Position numbers and translations under genes: made by a program | Source of the DNA: CAZABP01 sp964483245 | GTDB taxonomy: Bacteria; Planctomycetota; UBA1135; UBA2386 | DNA: 64,000 nucleotides | Direction of reading: 5' to 3' | Assembly: GCA_964483245.1 (NCBI GenBank) | Contig: CAZABP010000025.1 | Location: forward strand, 3,938-67,937 | Part shown: positions 54,433 through 62,914 of the stretch, in pieces | Numbering within the stretch: position 1 is the stretch's first letter | How the letters are laid out: each line of letters begins with the position of its first letter | Notes under the pieces: model-generated | Told to the model about the DNA's origin: nothing | Databases searched by the model: none | What the model saw: only the letters and a program-made list of their open reading frames with translations

Positions 54433-54837
54433 ATGGGCCGGCTCGGGCGCGCGTGCACGGCTCTGATCGACTGGGCCGGGTCGGCGACCGGGGAGCGCGT
54501 GCAGGCGCTGCTGTTGGTCGGCGCGGCGCTGATCGGAAGCCGTTGGATCCGGATGGGGGCCGAGCGGCTCGAGCAGGAATGCGCCGTGCGTGACGAAGTG
54601 CTCGCCAACGTCGCGATGCTCGGCTACGGGACGACGCGGTTGAAGGTCATGGCCGAACGTGAGGGACGCGGCGTCACGGCGGACGAGCTCGAGCGGTTGT
54701 TCGCGACGCAGCCTTCGCTGAGCGACTGGGCGCTCGTGTTCCCAGACTGCCGGCCGACCGTGCGCGCGACGATCGCGGGGCCGATCCTCGCGTTCGAGAA
54801 CCTCGTGCAGGCCGCGCCACCGGGCGCCGGGAGATAG
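54433..54837 (+). CDS. Membrane-anchored TadE/minor-pilin-like protein
   Basis: 134 residues. An N-terminal hydrophobic helix (VQALLLVGAALIGSRWI) is followed by a helical and polar region (LEQECAVRDEVLANVAMLGYGTTRLKVMAEREG) and a short beta-like tail. The layout suggests a small pilin or pseudopilin-like protein, but no class III signal-peptide motif is clear. It starts three bases after the HAMP gene stop and sits just before the larger pilin-like gene. The call is weak. Confidence 0.55.
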   Translation: MGRLGRACTALIDWAGSATGERVQALLLVGAALIGSRWIRMGAERLEQECAVRDEVLANVAMLGYGTTRLKVMAEREGRGVTADELERLFATQPSLSDWALVFPDCRPTVRATIAGPILAFENLVQAAPPGAGR

Positions 54838-54840
54838 GCC

Positions 54841-55995
54841 GTGCGCGGGCTGTGGATGCGCGGCCTGACGATGCCGCTCGCCGTCGGCGCGAGCGCGATC
54901 ATCCTGTTCGCCGCCGTCGGCGATGCGCTGTTCAGCCTCGTACGGCTGCGGCTGGCGCAACGGCGTGCGGCCGAGACGCTGGCCTGGAGCCTCGCCGAGG
55001 AGGCTGCGTTCGCGGCTGCCGGGGCGCCGACCGGGCGCGCGACGATCGCCGAAGTCGGTGGCGCGTCGGCACGGGCGCGGATCGCGCCGGCGCGGCCGGA
55101 CGAGTTCGAGATCGTCGTCCACGGTCGCGAGGGGGATCTGCGGTTCCGCTGCGACCTCCTCGCCGGCCAGGCGCCGCGACCGCTGGGGATTCCATTCTCG
55201 CTGCGGGTGCAGGACCGCCTGCCGGAACGGTTGGAGCTGCCGGATCCGCCGCGGCGGCTCGGCGCCGACGAACTGCCGGCTCTCGCGCCCGAGATGGCGC
55301 AGCTTCCGGCTGGTCCGGCCGGGCTCGGTGGCGCTGTGCGCCTCGACAGCGAGATCGCCGTCCTGCGCCTGCGTGGCGCTACCGAGGCGAAGGACTACGC
55401 GTTCCGTCCGGCGGCCGATGGGGTCCTCCGGATCGATCCGCCGCCGCATGCCGTGATCCGGCTCGATGGCCATCTCTGGATCGACCGCGGCGAGCAGCCG
55501 CTCGTGCTCGAGCTGCCGCGGCCGCTGACCATCGTCGTCGAGGGGAACCTGTATCTCGGGCGCTCGCTCGACGTGCGCGGCCAGGGCCGCCTCGTCATCG
55601 TCGTGCGCCGCGGGACTGCCGACGGGTTCGCCGATCGCGACCTGGATGGTGCGTGGTCGCCCGGAGATCACCGGCTGCGCGGTGATCCGACCGGCACGCC
55701 GCGCGGGGCGACCGAAGGATCCGGCTCCGTCTACTTCGGCCTGCCCGGGTCCAGCGAAGTCCCGGCCGACCTGCTGGTCGGTGCCACGATCGTGGCCGAA
55801 GGGGAACTGCACGCCGTCGCCGCGCGTGTGCTCGTGCGCGGTGCGCTGGTCGGCGCACACGGGCTGACCGCTGGTGCGCAGGCGCGCCTGCTCGAGGTCC
55901 ACGCCGAGTCCGTGCCGGTCGTCAGCCGCGAGCGGATTCCTGGTTTCCTGACGTCCGGCCGGCCGCGCCCCGGCTGGGTGCAGCGCGTGCAGTAG
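54841..55995 (+). CDS. Pilus-associated TadG/PilX-like protein, putative
   Basis: 384 residues from the GTG at 54841. N-terminal helix (MPLAVGASAIILFAAVGDALFSLVRLRLAQRRAAETLAWSLAEEAAFAAAG) has the pattern of TadE/G or PilX pilus proteins. Two-thirds of the protein is a beta-rich repeat-like stretch (LWIDRGEQPLVLELPRPLTIVVEGNLYLGRSLDVRGQGRLVIVV, LLVGATIVAEGELHAVAARVLVRGALVGAHGLTAG), as in solenoid or DUF7305-like domains. Outer side of the membrane. Ends just before tRNA-Ala. Confidence 0.6.
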   Translation: MRGLWMRGLTMPLAVGASAIILFAAVGDALFSLVRLRLAQRRAAETLAWSLAEEAAFAAAGAPTGRATIAEVGGASARARIAPARPDEFEIVVHGREGDLRFRCDLLAGQAPRPLGIPFSLRVQDRLPERLELPDPPRRLGADELPALAPEMAQLPAGPAGLGGAVRLDSEIAVLRLRGATEAKDYAFRPAADGVLRIDPPPHAVIRLDGHLWIDRGEQPLVLELPRPLTIVVEGNLYLGRSLDVRGQGRLVIVVRRGTADGFADRDLDGAWSPGDHRLRGDPTGTPRGATEGSGSVYFGLPGSSEVPADLLVGATIVAEGELHAVAARVLVRGALVGAHGLTAGAQARLLEVHAESVPVVSRERIPGFLTSGRPRPGWVQRVQ

Positions 55996-56029
55996 CAGCG
56001 GGGCTGGCGCGACGGCCGCGCCGGCGCGG

Positions 56030-56057
56030 TTGCTTCGCCGGATCGCGTGGCTATGTT
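56030..56057 (+). promoter_or_regulatory. Sigma-70-type promoter of tRNA-Ala
   Basis: TTGCTT (56030-56035), 16-base spacer, TATGTT (56052-56057), start of tRNA 16 bases later. It has the same spacer and layout as the tRNA-Leu promoter. Confidence 0.75.
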
Positions 56058-56073
56058 GCCCGGCCCCAAACGT

Positions 56074-56149
56074 GGGGACGTAGCTCAGTTGGTAGAGCGC
56101 CTCGTTCGCAATGAGGAGGTCGTGGGTTCGACTCCCATCGTCTCCACCA
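56074..56149 (+). tRNA. tRNA-Ala (CGC)
   Basis: Acceptor GGGGACG pairs with CGTCTCC (one G-T), D arm TAGCTCAGTTGGTAGAGCG, anticodon arm CCTCG-TTCGCAA-TGAGG with anticodon CGC, T arm GTGGGTTCGACTCCCAT, discriminator A and encoded CCA. It is the probable attachment site of the downstream integrase element. Confidence 0.96.
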
Positions 56150-56262
56150 CGAAAGCCTGATCTGATCGGCCTTGCAGCCGAACCTGCTCCGAGAGCAGCG
56201 CGGTGTCCGCGTCGCAAGCCCTGCACGTGCAGGGATTCGACCTAGCGAAAGGACTAACCGCG

Positions 56263-57516
56263 ATGCCTCGACTGACCCTGCCGCCGATCAAGCGGCGCCG
56301 GCTTCCGAGCGGGAAGCAACAGTTCTACGCCAACATCCACAACCGCACGGTCGCGCTCGGCACCGACCTCGCGCATGCGAAGCTGCGCCTCGCTCGGCTC
56401 CTGCTTGACCCGGTCAAGGCTCAACCAGAGCCGGAGCCCGTGCCCTACCTGATCCGTGATCTGGTCGCGGACTACCTCGAGTTCGCGGAGGGCTACTACC
56501 CCAAGCGCGACGGCACGCGTGAGACGGAGAGCCTGCGGCACGCTGTGCTTCGCGAGTTCCTGCCGATGTTCGGCGAACTGCCGGCGAAGGACTTCGGTCC
56601 GGTCGCGCTCGAACGCGTGCGCCAGGCGATGATCGACGCCAAGCGTCCCCGCCGGCGGGACCGCCACGGGCGAGAGATCATCCCGCTGGACGCGGAGGGG
56701 AACCCGATCCCGCCGCTGCCGGCGCTGTCCCGGATCACGATCAACGATCGCATCCACAGGATTCGGCGGATGTTCAAGTGGGGCGTCCGGCAGGAGAAGG
56801 TACCGGCAGCCGTCACCCACGCGCTCGACTCGCTGCCCGGCCTGAAGCGTGGCCGCAGCGATGCCCGCGAGAACGAAGCCGTGCGAGCGGTCACGGTCCC
56901 GGAGATCGAGGCCGCCTGCGCGCACCTGCGCCCGTCGCTCCAGGCGATGGTCTGGATCCAGTTCTGGACCGGCATGCGTCCGGGCGAGCTGCTGCGCATG
57001 ACCGGTGCTGAGCTCGACCGCAGCGGCAACGTCTGGACCTACAAGCCGCGCGAGCACAAGACCAACTACCTCGGCCGCGAGCGTGTGGTCCCGATCGGTC
57101 CGAAGGCGCAGGAGCATCTGCGGCCGTACCTGAAGCTCGACCCGAACGCGCTGATCTTCACGCCGGAGATCGCCGAAGCCGAGCGGCGGGATGCGCAGCG
57201 CGCGTCGCGCCAGAGTCCCGTGCAACCCTCGCAGCAGCTACGTGCAGAGCAGGCGAGGCGGAACCCGCGCAGGATCCTGACGCCCGGCTGGACCATCGAT
57301 GCGTACCGGCGAGCGATCGCACGGGCCTGCAGCGCGGCGAAGATCGAGGTCTGGAGTCCGAACCAGCTTCGGCACGCAGCGGCTACCCGGCTGCGCAGGG
57401 AGGTCGGACTGGAGGCCGCGCGCGTCGTGCTCGGCCATGCCCGCGCCGCGGTCACCGAGGTCTACGCCGAGGTCGACCACAAGCAGGCCGCGGAGCTGAT
57501 GGCGAGGCTCGGGTAG
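56263..57516 (+). CDS. int: Tyrosine recombinase/integrase
   Basis: 417 residues from the ATG at 56263 (earlier in-frame starts are likely too long). Core-binding domain at residues 60-170, catalytic domain after. Catalytic residues: Arg239 in TGMRPGE, Arg370 in NQLRHAAATR (the usual His of HxxR is Asn367), His392 in LGHARAAVTEVY and the nucleophile Tyr401. The N-terminal 40 residues form an arm-binding-like segment (PSGKQQFYANIHNRTVALGTD). Inserts the element into tRNA-Ala. GAAAGGA about 12 bases before the ATG could serve as the ribosome-binding site. Confidence 0.92.
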   Translation: MPRLTLPPIKRRRLPSGKQQFYANIHNRTVALGTDLAHAKLRLARLLLDPVKAQPEPEPVPYLIRDLVADYLEFAEGYYPKRDGTRETESLRHAVLREFLPMFGELPAKDFGPVALERVRQAMIDAKRPRRRDRHGREIIPLDAEGNPIPPLPALSRITINDRIHRIRRMFKWGVRQEKVPAAVTHALDSLPGLKRGRSDARENEAVRAVTVPEIEAACAHLRPSLQAMVWIQFWTGMRPGELLRMTGAELDRSGNVWTYKPREHKTNYLGRERVVPIGPKAQEHLRPYLKLDPNALIFTPEIAEAERRDAQRASRQSPVQPSQQLRAEQARRNPRRILTPGWTIDAYRRAIARACSAAKIEVWSPNQLRHAAATRLRREVGLEAARVVLGHARAAVTEVYAEVDHKQAAELMARLG

Positions 57517-57525
57517 CATCACACT

Positions 57526-57594
57526 GCCGCCGGGCAGGCTCGGGTAGCTCCCGGGCCCTCGCAATCCCGTCTGTGTGCCCGGCGGCGCGTTTTT
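57526..57594 (+). terminator. Terminator-like hairpin after the integrase gene
   Basis: GCCGCCGGGCA (57526-57536) pairs with TGCCCGGCGGC (57576-57586) over a 39-base loop that can fold into an inner hairpin, followed by GCG and TTTTT. The long loop makes it less certain. A direct 13-base repeat AGGCTCGGGTAGC lies at 57505-57517 and 57536-57548, the first copy spanning the integrase stop. Confidence 0.6.
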
Positions 57595-57623
57595 CTACCT
57601 AGACGGGGACAGGAGCACAGACG

Positions 57624-58604
57624 GTGGCAGGACGGTCGGGGCCGCATCCCAGCGGCCGGGAGCAGCAACGTCGGCGCGAAAGCCAGGGCCGAGAAGTCCC
57701 GCCTGCGCCGGACGATTCAAGTAGCAGGGACGGGAGCGGCGAACGAGTGGCGAGCATCGCCGTACTTGGTGATCCAACGGAACTGGAGCAAGCGGTCTGC
57801 GAGGCGGCCGACGCGGTGGAGGCGCATTTCTCCATCCGAGCGGACCTCGACTCGCTGACGTGGCGAGTGCCGAGCGTCGTAGAGCGGATGGACGACGGCA
57901 CCGTCAAGACGGATGCAAGATCGTTCTTCCACGCATACGCGGACCACCTGAACCTCTGGGTGGACTCGGCTCTCCGCCTTGCGACGGTTGCCCCGCGACT
58001 ACGTGTGCTGGTGGGTGCAGCGCGCGCCTGGCTCGTGCTGGCGCGCTGCGAGCTACAGGAGGGCAAGCCCGACTACGACTGCGGGGGACGCAAGCAGGAG
58101 TCGGCGAGCGCCGCGTTGTCTATCTTGGTCACGCAACTGGAGGATCGTGAGATCGCAGAACGGAGCGCGGACATCCGGCGAGCAGTAGACAGCGTTCGGT
58201 CGCCTGCTCAGTTGAGCAATCAACCGCTGGTCTCGGATATCCCGTTCGCTAGGTTCATCTCTCAGACGCCACTGATCCGGGCGGCATGGCCGGCGCCGCG
58301 CGTGCTGCTCCGCGATGCGCTTGCTGAGATTGCAGCTCATCGAGCTGCTGCTCAAAGTGGCGAACCCCTGCAGCGTCTGCAGGACTGGCGCGAGGGCCTC
58401 GATGCGCTGCCGGCGAGCGACGACGGCTACGTGCGGAGGGCCGACGTAGCAAAGCTCGGCGTGAAGACTTCGACGATGCAGTACTGGTCGGAGCGTAACG
58501 GGCTTCCATCCCGCAAGGACGAGTTGATGGACGTGTGGGTCCCTCGCGACGAGCTGCGCAAACGGTTGGAGCGACTCGGCGAGAGGAAGCGTCGCCGCAA
58601 GTAG
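57624..58604 (+). CDS. Unknown protein with C-terminal HTH, element cargo
   Basis: 326 residues from a GTG at 57624 with GGAG about 8 bases upstream. The N-terminal 45 residues are polar and probably disordered. The middle is helical, with Ala/Leu-rich segments (LRLATVAPRLRVLVGAARAWLVLARCELQEG). The C-terminus (YVRRADVAKLGVKTSTMQYWSERNGLPSRKDEL) looks like a helix-turn-helix with a basic tail. No family is recognised. Its place after the integrase suggests an element regulator. Confidence 0.6.
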   Translation: MAGRSGPHPSGREQQRRRESQGREVPPAPDDSSSRDGSGERVASIAVLGDPTELEQAVCEAADAVEAHFSIRADLDSLTWRVPSVVERMDDGTVKTDARSFFHAYADHLNLWVDSALRLATVAPRLRVLVGAARAWLVLARCELQEGKPDYDCGGRKQESASAALSILVTQLEDREIAERSADIRRAVDSVRSPAQLSNQPLVSDIPFARFISQTPLIRAAWPAPRVLLRDALAEIAAHRAAAQSGEPLQRLQDWREGLDALPASDDGYVRRADVAKLGVKTSTMQYWSERNGLPSRKDELMDVWVPRDELRKRLERLGERKRRRK

Positions 58605-58682
58605 CTTCGATTCGCGCGGAGCGTCCGTATACGGTCGCATACGAAGTGCGTGGATGTGTCGGCAGGTGTGCCATGACGCGCG

Positions 58683-59009
58683 ATGCCGCCGACCTTCGAT
58701 CTGCCTCCTCTCTCTGAACTGATCCCTCTGCGGCGCGCCGCGCGCCAGGACGTCTGGCCTGGTCGCGACCGGCCGCTGCACGTGTCGGCCCTGTACCGGT
58801 TCGCTGCGGCGGGGCGATTGCGGACAGTTCGGGTTCCGGGCGCGGGCCACTGCACCACGCGTGCCTGGATTGCGGAAATGATCGCACGCGAATCGCAAGC
58901 CGCGCAGCCCCAGGCGCACGCGTCACGCTCAGCCGACACTGCACGCCGGCGTCGCACAGACCGGGTTCTCGAGCACCACGACGTTCTGCGTGCGGAGGCT
59001 CCGCAATGA
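58683..59009 (+). CDS. Excisionase-like HTH protein
   Basis: 108 residues. LSELIPLRRAARQDVWPGRDRPLHVSALYRFAAAGRLRTVRVPGAGHCTTRAWIAEMIARES resembles the DUF1580/excisionase group of DNA-binding proteins with a winged HTH. The C-terminal tail is basic. It is probably the recombination directionality factor or a regulator of the element. Overlaps the next gene's start (ATGA). Confidence 0.72.
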   Translation: MPPTFDLPPLSELIPLRRAARQDVWPGRDRPLHVSALYRFAAAGRLRTVRVPGAGHCTTRAWIAEMIARESQAAQPQAHASRSADTARRRRTDRVLEHHDVLRAEAPQ

Positions 59010-59275
59010 CCTCCCCGCCCGGAAACAGGCGCGGCCCGGAGTCTTGCAGGACCCCGAGCCGCAGCAAAGAAGGTAGACGCAGGAAGCATATCGGCCCGCA
59101 CATCGCCGGCCAACCGGGCACGCAATCCGCCGTGCCACCTGTAGGCGCGATCGTCCAGCGACTGCATGCACGCGGTCTGACCTATGCCGAGATCGCGGAG
59201 GACTTCGGCCTGCCGCTGACGAAGGTGCTTGGACTGGTCTGGCTGGCACAGCGCCGGCGAGGAGGTTCGACGTGA
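59006..59275 (+). CDS. Small HTH-like protein
   Basis: 89 residues. After a Pro/Arg-rich first half, residues 45-85 (PVGAIVQRLHARGLTYAEIAEDFGLPLTKVLGLVWLAQRR) look like a sigma-4/HTH helix pair. Starts on the stop of the excisionase-like gene and ends on the start of the primase gene (GTGA), as part of a tight operon. Confidence 0.65.
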   Translation: MTSPPGNRRGPESCRTPSRSKEGRRRKHIGPHIAGQPGTQSAVPPVGAIVQRLHARGLTYAEIAEDFGLPLTKVLGLVWLAQRRRGGST

Positions 59276-60243
59276 GCTTCAGCCGCGAAACCCTAGATGC
59301 CATCCGTGCGCGCATCAGCATCGCCAACCTGCTGGCCGAACAGGGCGTCGCGCTGCGCCGGAGCGGCCGCAACTTGGTGGCGCTCTGCCCGTTCCACGCC
59401 GAGCGGACGCCGAGCTTCACGATCTACGACGACCATGCGCACTGCTTTGGCTGCGGCTGGCACGGCGACGCGTTCGACCTGCTGCAGCAGCGGGATGGAC
59501 TGTCATTCCAAGCCGCCGTCGAACAGCTCGCCGCGCGCGCGGGCATTGCCATGGACGGTAGGCGCGCCCCGAGGCCGGGGCCGCGGATGCGCTCGTTCGC
59601 GCTGCATCCGATCCAGGCCATCCCCGACGAGCTCCTGCGACGGATCGACGCGACTCCCGAGGCTCTGCTGCGACCGCTCGCTGTGGAAGTCGGAGTCACC
59701 ACTGTCTCGCTTCGCCGCCTCCGGGCCGGCGTCAACCCTGCATTCCCCCGAGTGCTCGCCTTCCCGATGTGCGAGGCGAGCGAACGTTGCACCAACCTCC
59801 GCTACCGCGCCCCCGGTGGGAGGAAGTTCTCGCATGCAGGGGGGACCGACGGCCTGTTCATGCCGCGTGACCTCGGCCACCCGGATCTGCTGCTGATCTG
59901 CGAAGGAGCAACGGATACCGCGGTCGCGCTCGACCTCGGACTCGATGCGATCGGTCGCCCTAGCTGCAATTCCGGCGTGCGACTGGTCCAGACGGTGGTT
60001 GCCGAGCGGCAGCCCCGTCGCGTTGTCATCGTGTCCGACGCGAAGCCGCAGGAGCGGCGTGGTGCAGCGGAGCTCGCCGACGTCGTTCGGTTGCGCTGCT
60101 CCGATGTCCGCATCGTGCTGCCGCCCGCACGGGTCCAGGATCTGCGGATCTGGCACCGCGCTGGAGTGACGCGGGAGGACCTGCTCGGGGCGATCGAGCG
60201 CGCGGCGCCGGTCGATCATCCCTGGCGACGGAGTGCGTCGTGA
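59272..60243 (+). CDS. DnaG-type primase with CHC2 zinc finger and Toprim
   Basis: 323 residues from a GTG at 59272. The zinc finger (Cys39, His42, Cys58, Cys61) is in ALCPFHAERTPSFTIYDDHAHCFGCGWHGDAFDLL. The C-terminal half carries a Toprim-like core: LLICEGATDTAVALDLG with Glu and the later Asp-x-Asp-like VVIVSDAKPQ. It is shorter than DnaG and lacks the helicase-binding domain, as in phage and plasmid primases. Makes RNA primers for element replication. Confidence 0.9.
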   Translation: MSFSRETLDAIRARISIANLLAEQGVALRRSGRNLVALCPFHAERTPSFTIYDDHAHCFGCGWHGDAFDLLQQRDGLSFQAAVEQLAARAGIAMDGRRAPRPGPRMRSFALHPIQAIPDELLRRIDATPEALLRPLAVEVGVTTVSLRRLRAGVNPAFPRVLAFPMCEASERCTNLRYRAPGGRKFSHAGGTDGLFMPRDLGHPDLLLICEGATDTAVALDLGLDAIGRPSCNSGVRLVQTVVAERQPRRVVIVSDAKPQERRGAAELADVVRLRCSDVRIVLPPARVQDLRIWHRAGVTREDLLGAIERAAPVDHPWRRSAS

Positions 60244-61874
60244 GCGCACCCGGCACGGGTCCCCTCTCGCTCAACTGCATTCGCCACAGCGCGACGCAAT
60301 GGACCGTCACCCTGCCGGAACTCGACCCACCGCTGGTCGATGTCGCGGACCTGCGACGTGAGACTGCTCGCGAGGACTTGGTCGCCCGCATCAGATCGCG
60401 GCTTCCGCCAGCCGACCGAGGAGCGTTCGCCCAGCGACTGGACGATCTCGCAGCAGACCTGGCGCGGGAGGGCAAGAAACCATGGGAAGCCGACGCGGCA
60501 TGCGATGCGCCGGCCGAGGCCGCGGGGTTTTTGAAGCTGTTCCCCGAGGTCCGTCCACACGAGGCTGAAGTCGATGGCGCTGCGCTCTTGGACGAGATGC
60601 GGACAGAGCTTTGTCGGCTGCTGGTCCTGCCACCGCATGCTGACGCGGTGATCCCGGTCTACTGCGCGCTCAGCTACGTCGTAGATCGCTTTGACGTGGC
60701 GCCGCGGCTGATCCTGAGGTCACCGCTGCCCCGCTGTGGCAAGTCACGGACCCTGAAGGCGATGGAGGGTGCGTGCTACCGGCCGCTGAAAGCCGAGGGA
60801 CTGACCGGTCCTGTGCTCTTCCGGCTCATGGCTGCCTGCCACCCGACGTACCTGCTCGATGAATGCGACTCCTGGTTCGCGCCGAAGAACGGCGACGACT
60901 CGATCCGCGGGATCGTGAACAGCGGGTTCGAGAAGCCTGGCTACGTCTTCCGCTGCGTGGGCGACAACCACGAGCCGACGCCGTTCCCATGCTTCGGCCT
61001 CGCTGTGCTGGCATCGATCGGCAAGCTGCCTGCGACCGTGGAAGACCGGGGCATCGTGCTGCCGATGCGTCGCCGCGCACCACACGAGCACATCGACAGA
61101 TGTTCCATGAGCCGGGTGCGGGGGCGCATGGCGGCATTCGCCGGCAGGTTGCTGCGCTGGACCCAGGACCACGCGGCCCGGTTCGTGGAGGGAAGTGCCG
61201 AGATTCCCGAAGGGTTGGACGACCGGGCGTTGGACGTCTGGGAGCCGCTGATCCGGATCGCCGCGGTCGCCGGCGGTCACTGGCCGCAGACGATCGCCAA
61301 CGCAGCCGTCGCGCTCGCGGCTGGAAGGGATGCCGACGACGCGGCTGAGGGGGATCACAAGGTCCGACTGCTCGCCGACCTCAAGGTGCTGTTCGACGAG
61401 GTGCCAGGGACCGAGTGGATGTCGTCGAAGGACCTTGTCGCGCGGCTCAACCAGCTGCCAGACACGCCCTGGCAGAACTGGAACGATGGCAAGGGGATCG
61501 ACGCTCAGTCGCTGGCGAAGGTGCTTCGCCAGTTCGAGGTCCGCTCGCGAGATCGCCGGTTCGCCGACGGATACCGAGGCAAGGGGTACCGGCGAAAGCA
61601 TCTGGAGCAGGTTTGGGGGTCGTACCTGCAAGCCGCAGCCGCGACGCCGCGACAACCCGCACAGGATCAGGGCTCCAGCGTCACGGCTGGTTCCGCGGAG
61701 CCACCATCCCAGGAGGCGCCCGCGACGCTGCAACCCGGACAGAATCTGGCTTGTCGCGGCGTCGCGGGTCCCGCGCCCAAGGAGGCGGGTGCCGGCGGCT
61801 CCGACGCAGATGGAACCGGCTTCGACGAGACCATGGACGCCATGGTCCGCGCACTGCGCGAGAGGCGCCGGTGA
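60240..61874 (+). CDS. DUF3631 domain P-loop protein (putative helicase)
   Basis: 544 residues from the GTG at 60240. Walker A-like SPLPRCGKSRTLKAM near residue 161 and Walker B TYLLDECDSWF near 204 lie in a DUF3631-type core, found in phage and plasmid replication proteins. Later, WMSSKDLVARLNQLPDTPWQNWNDGKGIDAQSLAKVLRQFEV is a winged-helix tail typical of DUF3631 proteins. The last 100 residues are Ala/Pro-rich. Follows the primase with a 4-base overlap, so the two likely act together, as primase and helicase. Confidence 0.82.
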   Translation: MSAPGTGPLSLNCIRHSATQWTVTLPELDPPLVDVADLRRETAREDLVARIRSRLPPADRGAFAQRLDDLAADLAREGKKPWEADAACDAPAEAAGFLKLFPEVRPHEAEVDGAALLDEMRTELCRLLVLPPHADAVIPVYCALSYVVDRFDVAPRLILRSPLPRCGKSRTLKAMEGACYRPLKAEGLTGPVLFRLMAACHPTYLLDECDSWFAPKNGDDSIRGIVNSGFEKPGYVFRCVGDNHEPTPFPCFGLAVLASIGKLPATVEDRGIVLPMRRRAPHEHIDRCSMSRVRGRMAAFAGRLLRWTQDHAARFVEGSAEIPEGLDDRALDVWEPLIRIAAVAGGHWPQTIANAAVALAAGRDADDAAEGDHKVRLLADLKVLFDEVPGTEWMSSKDLVARLNQLPDTPWQNWNDGKGIDAQSLAKVLRQFEVRSRDRRFADGYRGKGYRRKHLEQVWGSYLQAAAATPRQPAQDQGSSVTAGSAEPPSQEAPATLQPGQNLACRGVAGPAPKEAGAGGSDADGTGFDETMDAMVRALRERRR

Positions 61875-62377
61875 GCTGGCGACTGACGGAGCTCGTGGAG
61901 GAGCTGGTAGCCGAGGCGCGCGCGCTGCGGGAGCGCCACGGGAGCGACCACGTGGCGTCGCCCGAGGAGGTGCGACGGCGCCTGGAGGAACTGCCCCTCT
62001 GGCAGCGCTACGACATCGTGAGCATGAGCTTGGAAGCGCTGGTCGTGTTCCACATCCCGGCTCTGCTTTTGCCTCAGGCGCGGCTGTCGAAGGACCCGAC
62101 CGCCATGGCGCTGCTGCTCGACGCGGACTCCGCAGCCGCCGATCGGGCTAGGGGAGGCCGGCCACGCTCGCCACCGCCGGTCCCGACGATCGAGGACGTG
62201 ACCGATCCGGTCGAGCGTGAGTTCCTCGTGGAGGTGCGCGACGCCATCCGGGCCGGTCGGATCGAGCCGCTGCCGTGGCCGGTGCCCGAGCATGACCGGG
62301 AGATGGCACGCGCACGCGCGGAGCTGAAGCTGCCGACGCCGCTGCAGCATGGCGAGCAATCATCGACGGAGAGCTAG
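61871..62377 (+). CDS. Unknown element protein (168 aa)
   Basis: 168 residues from a GTG overlapping the preceding stop. The first half is helical and acidic (LTELVEELVAEARALRERHG, EEVRRRLEELPLWQRYDIVSMSLEALVVFHIPALLL). The C-terminus is polar. No family is recognised. It lies between the helicase-like and SSB-like genes, so a replication accessory role is possible. Confidence 0.65.
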   Translation: MSWRLTELVEELVAEARALRERHGSDHVASPEEVRRRLEELPLWQRYDIVSMSLEALVVFHIPALLLPQARLSKDPTAMALLLDADSAAADRARGGRPRSPPPVPTIEDVTDPVEREFLVEVRDAIRAGRIEPLPWPVPEHDREMARARAELKLPTPLQHGEQSSTES

Positions 62378-62383
62378 TGATCC

Positions 62384-62914
62384 ATGGTCTTCCACACCCG
62401 TGCAACCGTTCTCGGCCGCCTGACCGACGACCCGAAGCTGACCTACCACAAGTCCCGCAAGCGGCCTGGCGAGCGGGAGCTGGCCCGCGCCGAGTTCAAG
62501 CTCTTCGCCAGGCAGGAGGCTCACTCCCGGCGAGGTGAGAAGCTGACGATCCGCTGCGTGGCGTTCGGGGTGGCGGCGGAGGTGATCGCCGACCAGCGCA
62601 TCGCCAACAGCTACATGCTCGTGGCCGGCCGGCTGCTGTCGCGGATCTTCAAGGACGACGACGGCAAGCACAGGCACGACGTGTTCCTGGTCGTCGAGGA
62701 CTTCTCGTTCATCCCCAACCCCGAGGGCAGGTTCATCCGGGGCCACGTGCTGGTGACCAAGGCCGACCGTGACCGGTGGCGGGCGATCGAGGACGAGTTC
62801 GGCATCGAGTTCGTGCGCCGCAAGGCTGCAGGCACCCTGAAGGGCCTGTCGGACAAGCCGGAGTGGTTCCGCAACCCGAAGGACCGCACGGGGCCGAACC
62901 GCCCCGGCCTCTAG
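62384..62914 (+). CDS. ssb: Single-stranded DNA-binding protein-like
   Basis: 176 residues. An OB-fold like that of SSB: TRATVLGRLTDDPKLTYHKSRKRPGERELARAEFKLFAR, KLTIRCVAFGVAAEVIADQRIANSYMLVAGRLLSRIFKDDDGKHRHDVFLVVEDFSFIP. The C-terminal part (LVTKADRDRWRAIEDEFGIEFVRRKAAGTLKGL) is unusual and the acidic tip DDIPF of SSB is absent. Coats single-stranded DNA during element replication. Six bases after the previous stop. Confidence 0.78.
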   Translation: MVFHTRATVLGRLTDDPKLTYHKSRKRPGERELARAEFKLFARQEAHSRRGEKLTIRCVAFGVAAEVIADQRIANSYMLVAGRLLSRIFKDDDGKHRHDVFLVVEDFSFIPNPEGRFIRGHVLVTKADRDRWRAIEDEFGIEFVRRKAAGTLKGLSDKPEWFRNPKDRTGPNRPGL

